Origin: a virus
Virus record (IMG/VR): IMGVR_UViG_3300020417_001527
Span: 21,790-85,789 of that record
Reading direction: 5' to 3' (one strand)
Length of the DNA: 64,000 bases
In this document: in pieces, positions 16,473 through 24,463 of the stretch
How the letters are laid out: each line of letters starts with the position of its first letter
Position numbering within the stretch: the stretch's first letter is position 1
Notes under the pieces: model-generated
What the model was told of the DNA's origin: nothing
Databases searched by the model: none
Seen by the model: the letters and a program-made list of their open reading frames with translations, nothing else
Position numbers and translations under genes: made by a program

Positions 16473-16780
16473 GCACCTGCTTCGTATTCTGATGCTGTTA
16501 CTGTTAACATGTTCATTTGTACTTTGAAATTATAACCTGCTGAAGATTCATTCAACAGTATGTTGCTCCAAACTGAATTGTTATCAATTTGTCCTTTACA
16601 ATACACGGCATTTTTTGCCTGTGCTAGTTTATATTCGATTGAATCAATCAAACTATTGTCAATTTGATTTTGAATAAAATTACGCATGTTGTTGGAAGGA
16701 TCAACATCAGCAAAATAATCATCCACTGTGTTGTAAGGACCTACTCCTAAACATTTTCTGTAATACTGTATTGCCATCAT
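16469..16780 (-). CDS. Hypothetical protein (103 aa)
   Basis: I do not recognise this protein. It reads MMAIQYYRKCLGVGPYNTVDDYFADVDPSNNMRNFIQ and continues with many Asn and Gln residues; it is soluble. The start at 16780 follows AGGAG with a CTAAATA late-promoter-like motif 14 bases upstream of the ATG (16795-16801 on this strand). It may therefore be the first gene of a late transcript that includes the desaturase. The stop overlaps the desaturase ATG (ATGA). Confidence 0.55.
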   Translation of the reverse strand: MMAIQYYRKCLGVGPYNTVDDYFADVDPSNNMRNFIQNQIDNSLIDSIEYKLAQAKNAVYCKGQIDNNSVWSNILLNESSAGYNFKVQMNMLTVTASEYEAGA

Positions 16781-16794
16781 TGTCTCCTGTACTG

Positions 16795-16801
16795 TATTTA
16801 G
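16795..16801 (-). promoter_or_regulatory. Late-type promoter motif CTAAATA
   Basis: On the minus strand the sequence CTAAATA lies 14 bases before the ATG of the 103-residue gene, with AGGAG between. CTAAATA/TATAAATA is the late-promoter -10 element of T4-like and marine T4-like phages. The position is intergenic (16781-16797) and partly inside the end of the upstream gene. Transcription start mapping would be needed to confirm it. Confidence 0.45.
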
Positions 16802-17253
16802 TATAGCTCATTGGACCAATGTTCACTTGGTTTGGTATATTTTTGTCTGCCCTGTCCTTGTGATGGACCACGCTGTGAAAAATGATGATCCAACATCACA
16901 GCCAGCCCAGCTGGTCTAAGATCCATTTTGCTTTCTTTGTTGTATGCACTTTTACGAGCAACTTCTGTGTGACTCAACAGCATGTCCATGATAACCATGT
17001 GTGAACTTGCAGGTTTAGGCATACGGTCTAAACAATGAGCACCAAACACAGCAATACGAATTGTGTCGTTAAACTGCCAAAGATCTATTGCTTCAATGTA
17101 TGACTCTTCCAGACTGGGCATGGATTTGTCTGCTGTCATTATCACACAATCAGGATAATAAGGATAGACAGTTTTTAAAAAATGCTGTGCATGTTTGTAC
17201 TCAGGTAACAGTACAAAATTTTTACTCGGTATCGTGTATTTTGCTTTGTTCAA
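16798..17253 (-). CDS. Hypothetical protein, probable TTG start
   Basis: I do not recognise this protein. The frame is open from an ATG at 17307, but that start would overlap the upstream gene by 86 bases. TTG 17253 (about 151 residues) reduces the overlap to 32 bases. The central part is alpha/beta, with YPYYPDCVIMTADKSMPSLEES and IRIAVFGAHCLDRMP, reminiscent of a small Rossmann-like domain. The C-terminus is basic and glutamine-rich (HHFSQRGPSQGQGRQK). No catalytic motif is clear. Confidence 0.45.
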   Translation of the reverse strand: MNKAKYTIPSKNFVLLPEYKHAQHFLKTVYPYYPDCVIMTADKSMPSLEESYIEAIDLWQFNDTIRIAVFGAHCLDRMPKPASSHMVIMDMLLSHTEVARKSAYNKESKMDLRPAGLAVMLDHHFSQRGPSQGQGRQKYTKPSEHWSNELY

Positions 17254-17485
17254 GTAGTTTCTTCTTTTCTTCTTGTTGTATCCATTTTTCACGGAAGTCG
17301 TATACATTGTCCGACTTTATTAAACTGATAATTGAGTTTGTCAAGTCTACTTCTCTGCTCAGCATACTGATTTTTTTGGTTAACTTGATTAACTCATCTT
17401 GATAAAATTCTAATTCTTTTTCTTTGCGTAATTTTTGTTCAATGAACTCTGATATTAATATCAGTTTTGCATCATCATCGACCAT
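17222..17485 (-). CDS. Coiled-coil hypothetical protein (87 aa)
   Basis: The product starts MVDDDAKLILISEFIEQKLRK and is helical almost throughout. Heptad-like runs of L, I and E/K (residues about 5-60) suggest a coiled coil, and the C-terminus is charged (WIQQEEKKKLLEQ). It has no membrane segment or enzyme motif. The stop lies 32 bases inside the next gene as annotated. The start follows an A/G-rich stretch one base after the stop of 17487-17684. Function unknown. Confidence 0.5.
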   Translation of the reverse strand: MVDDDAKLILISEFIEQKLRKEKELEFYQDELIKLTKKISMLSREVDLTNSIISLIKSDNVYDFREKWIQQEEKKKLLEQSKIHDTE

Positions 17486-17486
17486 A

Positions 17487-17684
17487 TTAGTTCCCTACAT
17501 CTTCGCCTAAACCTACGCATATATAACCTTTGTGATATTCGTACGAACCTGTTAAAAACATTTGTCTGCCTTCAGCCGCCATTTGGCAACTTGGTTTGTA
17601 ATCATATCTTGCTTCTTCAGTTACTGTGAATGTTCCATTTGCTTCTGCTGTAACCAACAGTAGCAACCACCATGTTTTGCCCAT
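17487..17684 (-). CDS. Small exported-type protein with Cys pair (65 aa)
   Basis: The 65 residues begin with a short hydrophobic stretch (MGKTWWLLLLVTAEANG) like an uncleaved or atypical signal. A mature part follows with YKPSCQMAAEGRQMF and GYICVGLGE, giving two cysteines spaced by about 23 residues. The layout resembles two other small proteins in the window (45872-46054 and 59359-59577). All have a hydrophobic start, a cysteine before a helix and a second cysteine near the C-terminus. A periplasmic or membrane-anchored role is likely, but nothing specific can be said. Confidence 0.5.
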   Translation of the reverse strand: MGKTWWLLLLVTAEANGTFTVTEEARYDYKPSCQMAAEGRQMFLTGSYEYHKGYICVGLGEDVGN

Positions 17685-17686
17685 CT

Positions 17687-19060
17687 CTACTCACACTTTA
17701 TCCCTAGTCCTCGTACCTGATTGTTCCAGGCACTCTGTGCAAATGGTCCTTTGCCTTCATAGGCACGTTTGTAATACCATTTCTCACTGCCATGCTTTTC
17801 TCTTTCGCTGTAGTCCAAACCCAAGGTGTATTCCATAACATAGTAGTCTGCCAATGGGTGTATATACCTTCTTTCATGATCTGTGCTATAGCCACGTATT
17901 CTAAATACTTTGTGATGCAGGCAACCTACATTGACCAAACAGTTTCGTTGATACTGTTTGTCTGTGCTGGTCCAGAAACCCCAACGATCCAGCGTTTCTC
18001 GTACATCATCAACAATGCGTTTCCAAGCCATTTCTGCCATTACCTCATCACGTTCAAACTGGTCACTGAAACTACTGCAATTTAGAGTTGTGGTTTTAAA
18101 ATTTTCAACATGACTACACATCATGCTGGCAATTTCTTCCGCTTTCCATTCTCCATATCTGTTTACATAGTAGCTCAGTCTTTTACCGGCTTCTCCATAA
18201 CTAATTATGTTCCCAACTTCACCGGTTATTACTGTGCCGTCTATTTTGTGTCTGTTCATGGTTTGATACTTTACCAGCCATGATGAATCGTTAAATTCAT
18301 ATTCCAATGGCGGATCATACGCAGGTGGCTTTATGTTGGCTTGTACATTTACAGGTGCAATACCTATCATTTCACCATTAAAAAGTGCATCGTGATATTC
18401 ATTGTGTTTGCCTTTTTTATGTGTTATGGTGTAAAAGTCTATGTGTTTTTGATATCCTAATTGTGCCAATGCTGAGGCAACCACAGCTGAATCTCTACCA
18501 CTGCTGAAAAGCATATTGATAGGCTGATCATAATACAATCTACGATCATAAATTTTTCTAATATTATTATCTAATAGCTCTTTGTATAGGTTGCCGTCCC
18601 ACACATAGCCTTTGGGTCGTGCAATGTCTGAGTATCTATGCTGTACACCATTGTGTACATAATGTTCTGGTTTAACTGTGAGAATATCATCATATGGTGT
18701 GTGTTCGCCTATAGCATAACAAAAACCAAACATAGAACGCTGTAATTCATACACACCATTTTTAATTCTGTAGTGTGCATCCTTCATCGGGTGTGTAGCA
18801 TCTTGCACCCACAATGACAAGTTGTGAAATATTTTTTCTGTGTCTGTGTAGAATAGTGGAGTTTCTGCTAGATGATTTACACATGCCCACCAGTTATCAT
18901 CTTCAATGTAAACAAATGCAAAGGAACCACGCAGTTCAATGGGAAACTGACCTTGGCGTAAACTTTCATATACTATACCTGGTGATAGATTTGCATCACC
19001 CCACCAATAAAAGTCTGGGTACAGTTCTTCAAATTTGTTATGTTGATTTATGAATATCAA
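17687..19060 (-). CDS. Asparagine synthetase-like ATP-pyrophosphatase
   Basis: This 457-residue protein has the two-domain AsnB layout. Residues about 1-150 match the glutaminase-like domain (ELRGSFAFVY at 42-51, NHLAETPLFY at 62-71), but there is no Cys2, so glutamine hydrolysis is unlikely. Residues about 155-457 carry the PP-loop LFSSGRDSA (184-192) in place of LSGGLDSS. The AsnB GxGxDE segment is changed to TGEVGNIIS. Relatives without glutaminase activity activate a carboxylate as an AMP ester for amide or ring formation, as in beta-lactam synthetase and lasso-peptide cyclase. Its frame opens at TTG 19060, overlapping the radical SAM gene by 23 bases. Confidence 0.7.
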   Translation of the reverse strand: MIFINQHNKFEELYPDFYWWGDANLSPGIVYESLRQGQFPIELRGSFAFVYIEDDNWWACVNHLAETPLFYTDTEKIFHNLSLWVQDATHPMKDAHYRIKNGVYELQRSMFGFCYAIGEHTPYDDILTVKPEHYVHNGVQHRYSDIARPKGYVWDGNLYKELLDNNIRKIYDRRLYYDQPINMLFSSGRDSAVVASALAQLGYQKHIDFYTITHKKGKHNEYHDALFNGEMIGIAPVNVQANIKPPAYDPPLEYEFNDSSWLVKYQTMNRHKIDGTVITGEVGNIISYGEAGKRLSYYVNRYGEWKAEEIASMMCSHVENFKTTTLNCSSFSDQFERDEVMAEMAWKRIVDDVRETLDRWGFWTSTDKQYQRNCLVNVGCLHHKVFRIRGYSTDHERRYIHPLADYYVMEYTLGLDYSEREKHGSEKWYYKRAYEGKGPFAQSAWNNQVRGLGIKCE

Positions 19061-20204
19061 ACGTTTTATCTCCAGGCCATAATGGCAGTTGAGTACCAGG
19101 TGCTCGTTTTGGTATTTTTGAGTCAGCTGAACTTACACAACTATCACTGATGCATGGCATTGGAGTATCGAACAGATTGAAACCTGTTTCTATGTTGCCG
19201 AGCGGAACATCCGCACAACTGTAGGAACGTTTGATACTTCCGTCAGGCTCTCGGATAATAATACTACGATATCCTGCACTACATTCCCATCCTTTAAATT
19301 TGTTAAAGTTAAACGCATTGAATCTCTCTGCTTGATCCATGTACCATGTTTCACCATTGGCATCTTTGAATTCAACCTGCATGTTCCACGGAACAGATTT
19401 GTCGTCTCGTTGATCTATTTCTGTGGGAATTTGAAACTGTGGTCTTGGACGGTCACTCCAAACAGCTTTCGTGTCGGTGTAGGCTCTTTGCGGCATTCCG
19501 TTGTAGAGTCGCTTGAGCATATCCCTAGTGTATCCATCAACCACTTTTGACGCAGTCGGATCCGACTGGGGTTTAAGTGTGACGTTGATTCCTTGTTCGT
19601 GGAAGAAGAGGGCGTTGTCCCAGTCTCGTTCAAATTGGTCGGGAACCATAACCATGTTAATGGTAATCTGTACATCGTGTTCTTGACACAGGATAAGTTT
19701 GTCGGCAAACTCCTGCATCTTCTCCTTTGTGTTTACGTGTTCAACGTGTAGACTACTAGTTATGCTCGCACGATGAAGTGGTTTTACTATTTCCACATAC
19801 TGCTCAAACCATTTTAATGGCCTTGAACAGTTTGACGTCATGTGGACACTAGTATAATTAGTGTTGCTGACATCAGAAGCCAAATGCCCAAGGATGTCCA
19901 AGTATCCTGGGTGGAAAGTAGGCTCACCGCCAGATAAAGAAAAATGAAAACTGTTAAAATTATTAGCACGAGCTTGTCTTTTTATCTCATCGATCGTAGC
20001 ATTAATGAGGTGTGTGGGCCTGTGATCTTTTTTATCTGATCTGGCGTATGGCCAACAATAACTGCAACGGTAATTGCAAAAGCGACCAAGAAGCCAACTG
20101 ACAGTAAACATGTCTCTATAGAGCATCGTTCTTTGACCCACCCTAACAAGTTCGTCAAAAGGTATTTTAGTAAAGTCATAATCGCTCCATTTTAGTTCTG
20201 ACAA
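19038..20204 (-). CDS. Radical SAM protein with C-terminal Cys-rich domain
   Basis: This 388-residue protein has C43-x3-C47-x2-C50 (RFCNYRCSYC) for the radical SAM cluster, SLSGGEPTFHPGY at the SAM site, and a C-terminal region with several cysteines (WECSAGY, YSCADV, PCISDSC) able to hold an auxiliary cluster. It is related to the protein at 37829-38848, which shares CNY-x-CSYC, SGGEPT and a W-W/F-E-x-Y region. The codons look richer in G and C (for example 19440-19700) than neighbouring genes, which may mean a different history. It precedes the AsnB-like gene. Reaction unknown. Confidence 0.82.
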   Translation of the reverse strand: MSELKWSDYDFTKIPFDELVRVGQRTMLYRDMFTVSWLLGRFCNYRCSYCWPYARSDKKDHRPTHLINATIDEIKRQARANNFNSFHFSLSGGEPTFHPGYLDILGHLASDVSNTNYTSVHMTSNCSRPLKWFEQYVEIVKPLHRASITSSLHVEHVNTKEKMQEFADKLILCQEHDVQITINMVMVPDQFERDWDNALFFHEQGINVTLKPQSDPTASKVVDGYTRDMLKRLYNGMPQRAYTDTKAVWSDRPRPQFQIPTEIDQRDDKSVPWNMQVEFKDANGETWYMDQAERFNAFNFNKFKGWECSAGYRSIIIREPDGSIKRSYSCADVPLGNIETGFNLFDTPMPCISDSCVSSADSKIPKRAPGTQLPLWPGDKTFDIHKST

Positions 20205-20215
20205 AAGTTAAACTC

Positions 20216-20947
20216 CTACTCTATATTATAACAAGAATCCCAGCACTTGTCAAGCCAGTCACGTCTTTTTGTGTAAAATTTTTCAAACACAGGCATTCGT
20301 ATTTCTCTGTAATTATCATATACAAAGTCAAAAATCTGTTTGTCTATGTCATTGTTAAACCACGAACATAAATCATATAACTCTTCTCGTTCGTCTTTGA
20401 TGATTAAATTTACAGGATCTACGGATTTCCACTTGACTTTGTGTTTATAATCCAGTATATATTGAGGAGTAGATTGAAAATAAAGTGTCCAAGCCAATGA
20501 TTCTCGTGTGCTTGGTATCAGTGATATTGGTAAAAAATCCCAACCGATATTCTGAACTTTTTCTTTAATAACTTCTACCATTGGTTCATTGTTGTTCCAA
20601 TGTGGATGACCACTCATCCACACAGAGTGATAATTGTTAAGATCTTCTATTTTTAAATTATTATTCAAAACAAAAGTAAGCAACATATTCTGTAAATAGT
20701 TTTCCAGTATAGGTCTTTCATCATTCATTGTTTTTTCAAGTATAAACTGTACAATAGTTTTGTTAGGTAAATTTATACCCGAAGCAAGATCACGTGCTTG
20801 TTTTTTAAATGTGTCCTTGCCGCCAAAGCCTAGTGTTCCCACAGATGCTCCACCGCACATATTAGAAAACAAATCTCCAGCTGATCCAGATATAAATTCT
20901 AGATATATTAAACGCTTTTTACCAACGTCTAACCAATCTCTTCCCAT
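20216..20947 (-). CDS. Sulfotransferase-like P-loop protein
   Basis: The 243-residue product starts with a strand and a glycine-rich loop, IYLEFISGSAGDLFSNM (about 14-30). This fits the PAPS-binding P-loop position of sulfotransferase folds and aligns with similar starts in four other proteins here. The rest contains WMSGHPHWNNN and SLIPSTRESLAW, the latter at the place of the 3'-phosphate-binding segment. Motifs are degenerate, so the call is structural only. The annotated start overlaps the ParB-like gene at 20929 by 19 bases. Confidence 0.4.
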   Translation of the reverse strand: MGRDWLDVGKKRLIYLEFISGSAGDLFSNMCGGASVGTLGFGGKDTFKKQARDLASGINLPNKTIVQFILEKTMNDERPILENYLQNMLLTFVLNNNLKIEDLNNYHSVWMSGHPHWNNNEPMVEVIKEKVQNIGWDFLPISLIPSTRESLAWTLYFQSTPQYILDYKHKVKWKSVDPVNLIIKDEREELYDLCSWFNNDIDKQIFDFVYDNYREIRMPVFEKFYTKRRDWLDKCWDSCYNIE

Positions 20948-21771
20948 GAGTAAAACCTTTCTGTTGTTTCTGTTATAAAAAATATTCCTTCTGTGGCAGG
21001 TTGTAGTATATCACCCAAACGAGTATTGTTGCCACGCATACGCAATCTATGATATCTATCAAACACTCCACAGTACACACAATTTTCTGTGTTTTCTCTG
21101 CCACGCACTTGATCAAACACACCTTCATAACAGTTATACAAAGGTTTAAGTTTGCCCCATACGTCAGGATAATTGTCCCAAATGTATGACATGGGCTGAC
21201 ATTCAAATTTAAGTTGTGCATCATGTATTGCATCACCATAAAGATCAGCATACTCATCTGGTGTGGTTATTTCTCTGGTTGTATCTTCAAAGTCGCGGAA
21301 CCAGGCTGTCCTGTGAAACTTTTTGTGTGGCCATTGCACTTCGGGATCTGGAAACAGTTCATGATGAAACTCGCAATCTCTCCACAGTATAGGCACAGTA
21401 TCCAACTCTAGTATGCCAGATATAATACTGGCTTTGTCATTGGAAGGGTGTCTTACTTGTCCAGCTGACCAATGCCAATGAGCATGTACAGGAGTTAACA
21501 AACCATTCCTATTAATTGAGTCTGTGATAATTTTTGCTTTGTGTATAAAGAATTCATCGCACCCACCAGATCGTTCTTCGGCCTCTTCGGCTGTGATGTT
21601 TTGCCAATCATCACGTTTGCGTATGTCACGTATACGCATACATATTTCATTGCCTTTGTCAAAAAACTTTTTAAAAAATTCAATAGGCACATCAACCACA
21701 ATGTCTCTGTGATAATCTTTTTTGATATCAAAGTAATGTTCTAATTCCTGTTTAGGTGTGCGTTCCGGCAT
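20929..21771 (-). CDS. ParB/sulfiredoxin-like protein with HPSNDK motif
   Basis: This 280-residue protein shows the ParB-N-like order most clearly of the three related proteins here: NRNGLLTPVHAHW (88-100), VRHPSNDKASII (106-117) and LELDTVPILW (121-130). In ParB-like domains these correspond to the 'G-x-x-x-PV' strand, the helix start that contacts nucleotide, and the conserved VP strand. A Cys pair near the C-terminus (ENCVYCGVFDRYHRLR) could bind metal. It lies between two P-loop-like genes. Function is unknown; a regulatory or nucleotide-binding role is a guess. Confidence 0.5.
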   Translation of the reverse strand: MPERTPKQELEHYFDIKKDYHRDIVVDVPIEFFKKFFDKGNEICMRIRDIRKRDDWQNITAEEAEERSGGCDEFFIHKAKIITDSINRNGLLTPVHAHWHWSAGQVRHPSNDKASIISGILELDTVPILWRDCEFHHELFPDPEVQWPHKKFHRTAWFRDFEDTTREITTPDEYADLYGDAIHDAQLKFECQPMSYIWDNYPDVWGKLKPLYNCYEGVFDQVRGRENTENCVYCGVFDRYHRLRMRGNNTRLGDILQPATEGIFFITETTERFYSWEEIG

Positions 21772-22783
21772 AGTCTACTGTGGCTCCTATTAAATCTATT
21801 ACAGTTTGTTCTGACAGTTGATTTGCTTTATCCTCTGCAAAATATAAATCAACGAGTGTTTCAAACACTTCATACTCGTGTGGTTGTATTGATAAAAAGT
21901 CACACACATCTTGATATGTGCCTTCATAGTCTTTGTCACGTAACATTGCAAGTAAATCTATTTTAAGTTCTGGCACTGGCAAAGGTATTGTGTATTTGTT
22001 TATTTGTTCATCTGCTATTTCAGATTGCCATTTATCCATCATGGTTGTCATGGTTGCATCTATATTGAATTTCATTGAAGCATGTGTGATTGCAATAACC
22101 AATTTATACCATGTCCATGGTTTACCCATATATTCTAACAGAGCAAGACAGCGTTCTTTATCCATGTCACTATGCTGTTTGACTTTTTTTGCAAATTTGT
22201 TTTCAAACTCATCCATGTAATCTTCGTGTGTGTTGTATTCATGAAACCAAATCTTTTTTATTATATTAGAAACAAACTGTGGCCAAGTGTCTGCATCTTT
22301 GGTATTCAAACAGGTAATCACTCGAAAACTTTTAAATTGCTGTGGCCACATGTGTACTTCGCACCATGCTTCGTGTGATCGTGTGATGGTTTGTGTTGTA
22401 CGATAGCGTTGTAATTTTTCTCTCAGTGTGTGTTCACGACTGGCTTCAATGGCATTAGCAATCGCTTTTTTATAGTATGCTTCTGATCCATCATAGTCAT
22501 CTGTGTTCCAATAATCATTTCTGTATTGATTGCTAACTTTTGCAACAAGATCAGAATTAATACGCCAACGATTCTGTTTGTTTACTTTTTTGGCTCGCAT
22601 GTCTGTGTTAAGATCTGCTAGATCTTCATGTGTTGCAAGGAAACCAGCAAACCATTCACCACCTGTACCTGCTGTGTAATTTACAACTATTTGATCTTGA
22701 TCAACATGATGTTCAGTCCAACGCCAGAAGTCTGAATTATCATCTTTGAATTCTGTCAAGAGAGATTTCATTGATATTGACAT
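21752..22783 (-). CDS. Sulfotransferase-like P-loop protein, large
   Basis: The product is 343 residues. After a 30-residue lead comes IVVNYTAGTGGEWFAGFL (32-49), a glycine-rich loop after a strand as in sulfotransferase-type P-loops; TRSHEAWCEVHMWP and SFRVITCLNTKD follow at the usual next positions. The C-terminal third is helical and acidic (CDFLSIQPHEYEVFETLV). No classical PAPS 3'-phosphate motif is clear. Start ATG 22783 or 22771; the gene overlaps the SDR by about 40 bases, long for this genome. The call is tentative. Confidence 0.4.
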   Translation of the reverse strand: MSISMKSLLTEFKDDNSDFWRWTEHHVDQDQIVVNYTAGTGGEWFAGFLATHEDLADLNTDMRAKKVNKQNRWRINSDLVAKVSNQYRNDYWNTDDYDGSEAYYKKAIANAIEASREHTLREKLQRYRTTQTITRSHEAWCEVHMWPQQFKSFRVITCLNTKDADTWPQFVSNIIKKIWFHEYNTHEDYMDEFENKFAKKVKQHSDMDKERCLALLEYMGKPWTWYKLVIAITHASMKFNIDATMTTMMDKWQSEIADEQINKYTIPLPVPELKIDLLAMLRDKDYEGTYQDVCDFLSIQPHEYEVFETLVDLYFAEDKANQLSEQTVIDLIGATVDYAGTHT

Positions 22784-23294
22784 TTGAAGGTGCCTCTACT
22801 ATCCATTTTACATAACTGGCCGCATCGGGTATGCTCATGCATTTGCGTCCAGGGTGTTTGTCTTCATTGTTTTCTAGTGTGCCAAAACTGATAAGGCTAA
22901 CACGTGGCACAGTTTTTTCACTCCACACACTCTGTAATGCCAGTGATTGACAGTAGCTCTGCAGAGCTTTCTTTTCCTGTTGGTATATCCACGAGCTACC
23001 TTTGGTAACTCTGTCCACAGTACTGCCAATACACACAATATGTAGTGATTTTCCTGCCGTTTCTGCCAACTTCCATACTAGTTCTAGTAGTAGTGATTGG
23101 CGAAAGTGCCATAATGCACTATTATTAATAAAAACATCGTACTCAATGGCCTTTTTTGCTACTGCTTCCATATTCATTCTAGTTTCTAAGTCGCAACCAC
23201 TGTCACGACTGACAAAGTCAGCTTTAGGAAACACAGATGCAAGTCCTTTAGCCAATCCCTCTTTGGGATTGCCTGTGATAAAAATTGATTTCAT
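22740..23294 (-). CDS. Short-chain dehydrogenase/reductase (SDR)
   Basis: SDR enzymes oxidise or reduce alcohols and ketones with NAD(P)H. This 184-residue protein is shorter than typical (about 250) but keeps the ordered motifs: an N-terminal strand and TGNPKEGLAKGL in place of TGxxxGxG, NNSA at 57-60, a serine strand IVCIGSTVDR (86-95) and the catalytic Y104-QQE-K108. The usual C-terminal substrate loop is reduced. It starts in an ATGA overlap with the upstream radical SAM gene, so it likely acts in the same pathway. Confidence 0.75.
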   Translation of the reverse strand: MKSIFITGNPKEGLAKGLASVFPKADFVSRDSGCDLETRMNMEAVAKKAIEYDVFINNSALWHFRQSLLLELVWKLAETAGKSLHIVCIGSTVDRVTKGSSWIYQQEKKALQSYCQSLALQSVWSEKTVPRVSLISFGTLENNEDKHPGRKCMSIPDAASYVKWIVEAPSNVNINEISLDRIQR

Positions 23295-24463
23295 ATATAA
23301 TCCTTGAATTCTGGCACAACATTAAGTATATTTTCTTTTCTGCTTTGGTCCAAAGTATGCGTGTACCTAACATACTCTGGCCAGCGATCACTCCAGTCTT
23401 CAGCCCACATATAATCTATGGTACTGTCCAGCTTTTCAACGCTGTAATTTTCCAAACGTTCAGTGGCCAACTGTTTAAGTTCTGGTGGCAACACTCTGAT
23501 GTTTAGATATTCTGGATGATTCAGTATATTCAGGTAAACAAATTTATCAAATTGTTGTACCCAATCAAACCATGTGTTTAAATGTAATATATTGTTTATC
23601 TGTACAGTGGTGTGTATTTGAACTCTCACACTTTTCATGTCTAGGAAACGTTTTAGATTTTTATCTACCAACTTCCAATTTGTAGGATAGCGTATGTAAC
23701 GATTTAAATCTCCATATGCGTCTATAGAACAGTTTAGTTTAACAGTTTTAAATCGATCCCAATAATCAATCATACGCTGTGGAATGTTTGTAAGGTTGGT
23801 GTTGTATTTTAAAATAATGTTTTCATTCAGCCCACGCTCAATGAGGTAATCAAACAGTTTGTACTGAGCTGTTGCAAGTGTGGGTTCACCACCTGTGAGG
23901 TAAACTTCTTCTATTGTGTCTGCAACATCAATTAAATTTTCCCAAGTCTTAGGTTTGTTGGGCCATGTCATTGTGTCTGTGTCCAAACGCTGTAGTTCTT
24001 CTTCGGGCAGAGGATCTTCAACCATGTTCCACTCATCTATCCATTGATTACTGGCGTATGGATTACACATTCTACATTTTAGATTACACAGGTTGCCCAA
24101 ACGTAGGTCAATGTACTGTGCTTTTGGTTCTGGTGTAATATCAGAATAGTCAGAATCAGCATTGTACCAACCTTCATTCCATGATTGCCTTGCTGATTTT
24201 ACTCCTGCGTCTTCTTCTCTAAAACAGCGTTCGCACATTTCAGGACGTTCTCCATTCAAAAACTGCTGACGTATTGTGGTCATTGTTTTGGAGTTCCATG
24301 CTTCACGTATGTCATGTTTGTGCAATTTGTATTTGCCACCATCTGGGTGTTCTAATCCGTTTTTGCCCGGAGTTGAATTACAACAGACACGCAGAGTGCC
24401 CGCGGCATTTGTGGCCACGTGCATCCAAGGTAACACACAGAATGTTTTGCTGGGCATGTTCAT
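23291..24463 (-). CDS. N-twitch radical SAM protein
   Basis: The 390-residue protein has an auxiliary Fe-S module before the catalytic core. C9 (FCVLPW), C27-C28 (VCC), C77-x2-C80 (MCERC) form the N-terminal twitch-like cluster site, then C126-x3-C130-x2-C133 (LCNLKCRMC) is the radical SAM triad, followed by LTGGEPTLA. This order matches the family called twitch domain-containing radical SAM protein (N_twi_rSAM). The C-terminus keeps SIDAYGDLNRYIRYP and NIRVLPPELK, repeated in the sister proteins. It is linked by ATGA to both neighbours. The substrate of the family is unknown to me. Confidence 0.88.
   Translation of the reverse strand: MNMPSKTFCVLPWMHVATNAAGTLRVCCNSTPGKNGLEHPDGGKYKLHKHDIREAWNSKTMTTIRQQFLNGERPEMCERCFREEDAGVKSARQSWNEGWYNADSDYSDITPEPKAQYIDLRLGNLCNLKCRMCNPYASNQWIDEWNMVEDPLPEEELQRLDTDTMTWPNKPKTWENLIDVADTIEEVYLTGGEPTLATAQYKLFDYLIERGLNENIILKYNTNLTNIPQRMIDYWDRFKTVKLNCSIDAYGDLNRYIRYPTNWKLVDKNLKRFLDMKSVRVQIHTTVQINNILHLNTWFDWVQQFDKFVYLNILNHPEYLNIRVLPPELKQLATERLENYSVEKLDSTIDYMWAEDWSDRWPEYVRYTHTLDQSRKENILNVVPEFKDYI

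Noticed and set aside
17222-17307. Start of the 16798 gene at ATG 17307
   Set aside because: It would overlap the coiled-coil gene by 86 bases; TTG 17253 fits the small-overlap habit of the genome better, though it is not proven.
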